A stretch of 64,000 bases of DNA from Aplidium turbinatum (Eukaryota; Chordata; Ascidiacea; Aplousobranchia; Polyclinidae). This document shows positions 61,437 through 64,000 of the stretch, in pieces. The DNA is taken from assembly GCA_918807975.1 (NCBI GenBank), contig OU964934.1:14198001-14262000 (forward strand). The letters run 5' to 3'. Position 1 is the stretch's first letter. The number at the start of each line of letters is the position of its first letter. The notes below the pieces were generated by a model. It had not been told where the DNA came from. It did no database searches and saw only the letters and a list, made by a program, of their open reading frames with translations. The position numbers and the translations under genes were made by a program.

Positions 61437-64000
61437 CACAATTTGCTCAGGTTCAATGTTGGTAATTTGAAAATATCGTTTTTCTCCGAAGACTCTGTTA
61501 GGTGGTTCAACCTGACAAAACACGTTCAATGTTTTTTCAGTTGCAATGCAAAGTAAAGGATTTTCAATCTCAAATTAACTTGTGTGTTTTATCATTAACG
61601 ATGCGGGGTGGGTACAATGAAAATAGTTTGACGTGTAGAAAAGTAGCTTAGAAATATTCCTGCGAGAAAGTTGTTTTTTTGTCCATATTGTCACTCAAGA
61701 AAGATCAAACTTGATTCCCAAGCCTTTGAAAAAGGGATGTCAAGGGTTTTAAAATGCTGCTATCAAATTTTATGCCCTTTTTAAAATGGTACTGTTTTAG
61801 GAGGTTTGTCAAGAGATTGAAGGACGGAGAGTTTGAGAAGAGAAATGATTCAACAAGGAGCCGTTATTTAATGCACGGGTTAATTATATAAACGCAAACA
61901 TCGCTTACAATTTCATAAAACAACAAAGCTGAATACATTCTGCTGATATAAAATTTATGAATTTAACCCTTTGCTCTGTTTATAATTAGCCAGGAGCGTA
62001 GTCAGAAGGGACAATTGCCCCCTGAAAATGTTTTTTTAAAAAAGACTTCGCACTTTGTTATAGCATCACCTTGGCAAGGTTTTACTATTGATTTAGGCTG
62101 AAAGTAGCCTACTCTCAGAATGTGCAATTTTAAGATATTTTTCCATTGTTTTCTGGAGAAGGTCCCACGGATCTCTTCATTGGTGACCCTCCCTTTCGTT
62201 GACATGTTGTGGCGCTCACTCATATGTGCAAAAATACTTACTCTTCTCAAAGAATTTTGTGCTGGATACGCCCCTACTGGTAGCCTACACGAGTAAGCAT
62301 AAGTAGGTAACTCAGATATGAAAGAGTGTGTAAAGAAAAATACAAATGCACGAAGATATTTTAGATTTGTAAAAAGCAAAAAAAAGCACAGCCGAAAAGT
62401 GCTGCAGGAAGACTGGGACAAAAGAGAGTCCCCATCAAGGAAACCAAAAAATGACAGAATTTTTTTTATCATGCAACTTAAGCCTACCTTGAATTCTTGG
62501 ACATCTTCAGGAAGTTCCAAAGTGATAACTCTATTGTCTGTCAATTTATTTTTATTTCGACGAAGATGTGACATTATTCGTTTTCCTTTCGACTCTCTGT
62601 GATTCGGGAAAGAAAACACTGTAACTGAAAAAAAAAAAAACTTTGTTAAAGTTACAGAGTTGTGTTACTCAGATCCATTGGAAAGAGGTTATTATATGTC
62701 CATTCTATAGTTTCAGACTAATTTTTATGTTTTTGTTGAATTATCTGAGAAGTTGTCGCTAATAATAATAATAATAATAATATTTATTTGCATCAGACAA
62801 AGCTGTCCATATCCAAAACAACGAAATAATACACAAACTGCAAATGCACAAATAACGAACAATAAGAAATCTTGCGATATTTTTATTTCTAAACTTCAGC
62901 GGGTTTAACATGATGTATTACATACACAAATATAACATAATTAAAATAAACTCAAACGTTTTCGACACGTACATGTGTCCTTATCAGGAATTACATCAAC
63001 AAAGCAAACTCTCTACCAAAGTTTTATTTCTAAGTATACGGTATGCTTTTAAAGCAACATAGGCTACTACAATTTAAAAACGTCATTTTTTACAATCTTG
63101 AAATGTTATAGTTATATAACTAACACAGACAACCACTTATCTGGTTCAAATCTTTACCCGATCTGGTACGGATTTGATCAGATCTGGATCAGATAAAGTG
63201 GCTCTCTGGAAATGTTTCGACAGCTTTCAAGATATAAGGTTGAAAAGAAAGCAAGGCATGTTTTTTTTTTTTATCTTTACAATTAGTTATGGCATTGTAA
63301 AGTTACCGTCATTCACAGTCGAAGGATCACAATCCAAACTAACATCGTCTTGAAAATAATGTGTCCTCAGAAACGTGACAACAAACGTGAAGATGCCAGA
63401 ATTTTCAAGTTTCTTGTTGGGTGTTGCTAAAGCATAAACTCCTTGATCAGAATTGGATTCCTTTGGAACGATGTCACAGTTTTCACACTAAGATAAAGAC
63501 GAAATGTAAAGACTTAAGTTTCATCAAATTCATAATACAATATTATTATCATACTCCACTTCACCTCACTTTATTTTCATTAGCAGGCGTTTACGATATT
63601 GCTTCTTACTGAGGATACTTGACAACAGATTTGAAGGAAGAGCCTTTATTTTAAGTAGGCTTGCTCTAGACTTGAAAATTTTTCACAGTTCAAATAAATT
63701 TAAGTATTCAAATAGACTAATGAAGACAAACTGGCTCATATACAATTTACAAAACCAAAGGTATTCAGGCCTAAATTAAACTCGACTTTTTTATGTTCGA
63801 AGTGTACTCGTCTGACCAGAATCCGATTCAAAAAAGATAACCTCGACTACAAACTGTTTTCATTTCATTCTGTCTAAGAATAAATATGAAAATAAACGAG
63901 GTGCTTGCTTGAACTTACGTGGAACCATTCCACTTTTCCAGGAAAAGTTAAATTGCATGTCCCATCCCCAAGGCCAGAAAACCGTGCAACACCTCTCGCT
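61437..64000 (-). CDS. Unidentified extracellular/membrane protein, four internal exons (incomplete)
   Basis: Four minus-strand exons join in phase: 63919-64000 (partial; GVARFSGLGDGTCNLTFPGK, VEWFH), 63307-63487 (CENCDIVPKESNSDQGVYAL and SGIFTFVVTFLRTHYFQDDV), 62488-62624 (TVFSFPNHRESKGKRIMSHL and VITLELPEDVQEFK) and 61437-61511 (VEPPNRVFGEKRYFQITNIE, PEQIV). Borders are good (TTTTTTTTCAG, TTATCTTAG, GTAAGT). A Cys-X-X-Cys pair, an NLT sequon and alternating hydrophobic strands suggest a beta-rich ectodomain. The family is unknown to me. The 5' end lies right of the window. It may end in the membrane exon at 55189-55425. Confidence 0.65.
61990..62285. repeat. Degenerate MITE with GCGTAGTCAG / GGATACGCCCCTACTGG ends
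   Basis: Left CCAGGAGCGTAGTCAGAAGG and right GGATACGCCCCTACTGG resemble the CAGTGGCGTAGCC family. No clear target duplication. In an intron of the unidentified gene, so long open frames across it are not protein. Confidence 0.5.
62760..62870 (-). mobile_element. 5'-truncated LINE copy (3' UTR only)
   Basis: Shares CAGACAAAGCTGTCCATATC, AACAACGAAATAATACACAA and ACTGCAAATGCACAAA with the 3' end of the LINE at 34.3 kb and ends in the same (AAT)n tail (62762-62783). Uninterrupted here, so it marks the insertion point of the mariner-type MITE in the other copy. Confidence 0.8.

Noticed and set aside
62002-62619. 205-codon minus-strand frame read as one gene
   Set aside because: Only 62488-62624 is exon-like; the rest runs through a GTAGGC donor into a degenerate MITE.

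Overview
The window looks like a chordate invertebrate, most likely an ascidian of the Ciona type. It is AT-rich, has short introns with GT..AG borders, and is crowded with short non-autonomous transposons. The strongest clue is a 16-base string, ATTCTATTTGAATAAG, present three times. From memory it is identical to the published Ciona spliced leader (SL); I could not check this by search.

Layout. Bases 1002-1157 (+) are the last coding exon of an RBM12/RBM12B-like RNA-binding protein whose other exons lie left of the window. From 29714 down to 5339 (-) lies a complete insulin/IGF receptor gene. I could assign 30 coding exons whose splice phases all agree; they total 4455 nt (1484 residues plus stop). 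All family parts are present: signal peptide, L1, Cys-rich, L2, three FnIII domains, an insert region with an RKKR furin site on its own small exon, a transmembrane helix, an NPEY juxtamembrane motif, a tyrosine kinase and a tail. From 29.75 to 44.39 kb there is no convincing host gene, only transposons, several nested three deep with intact target-site duplications. At 44395-45546 (+) is an intronless signal peptide peptidase (HM13/SPP). At 46387-50800 (+) is an eight-exon TRAP-alpha (SSR1). Both have a splice acceptor a few bases before the ATG, as expected for SL trans-splicing. At 50.8-55.2 kb are a Penelope-like retroelement fragment, tRNA-derived SINEs and a Harbinger-like MITE. On the right (-), four phase-consistent exons (61437-64000) belong to an unrecognised ectodomain protein, and 55189-55425 is a C-terminal transmembrane exon that may or may not belong to it.

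How the genes relate. SPP and TRAP-alpha act at the same place, the ER Sec61 translocon: TRAP-alpha helps nascent chains through it, and SPP cuts leftover signal peptides. The insulin receptor is a secretory-pathway client but otherwise unrelated; RBM12-like and the receptor are convergent neighbours.

The most unusual content is repetitive. About 40 copies of an 80-90 bp near-perfect palindrome (centre ACGTCTGCAGACGT, ends CCCAGACAGC/GCTGTCTGGG, TA target duplication) occur, most of them in and beside the 3' two thirds of the receptor gene. A short repeat starts exactly with the SL, including a perfect 84 bp head-to-head inverted pair.
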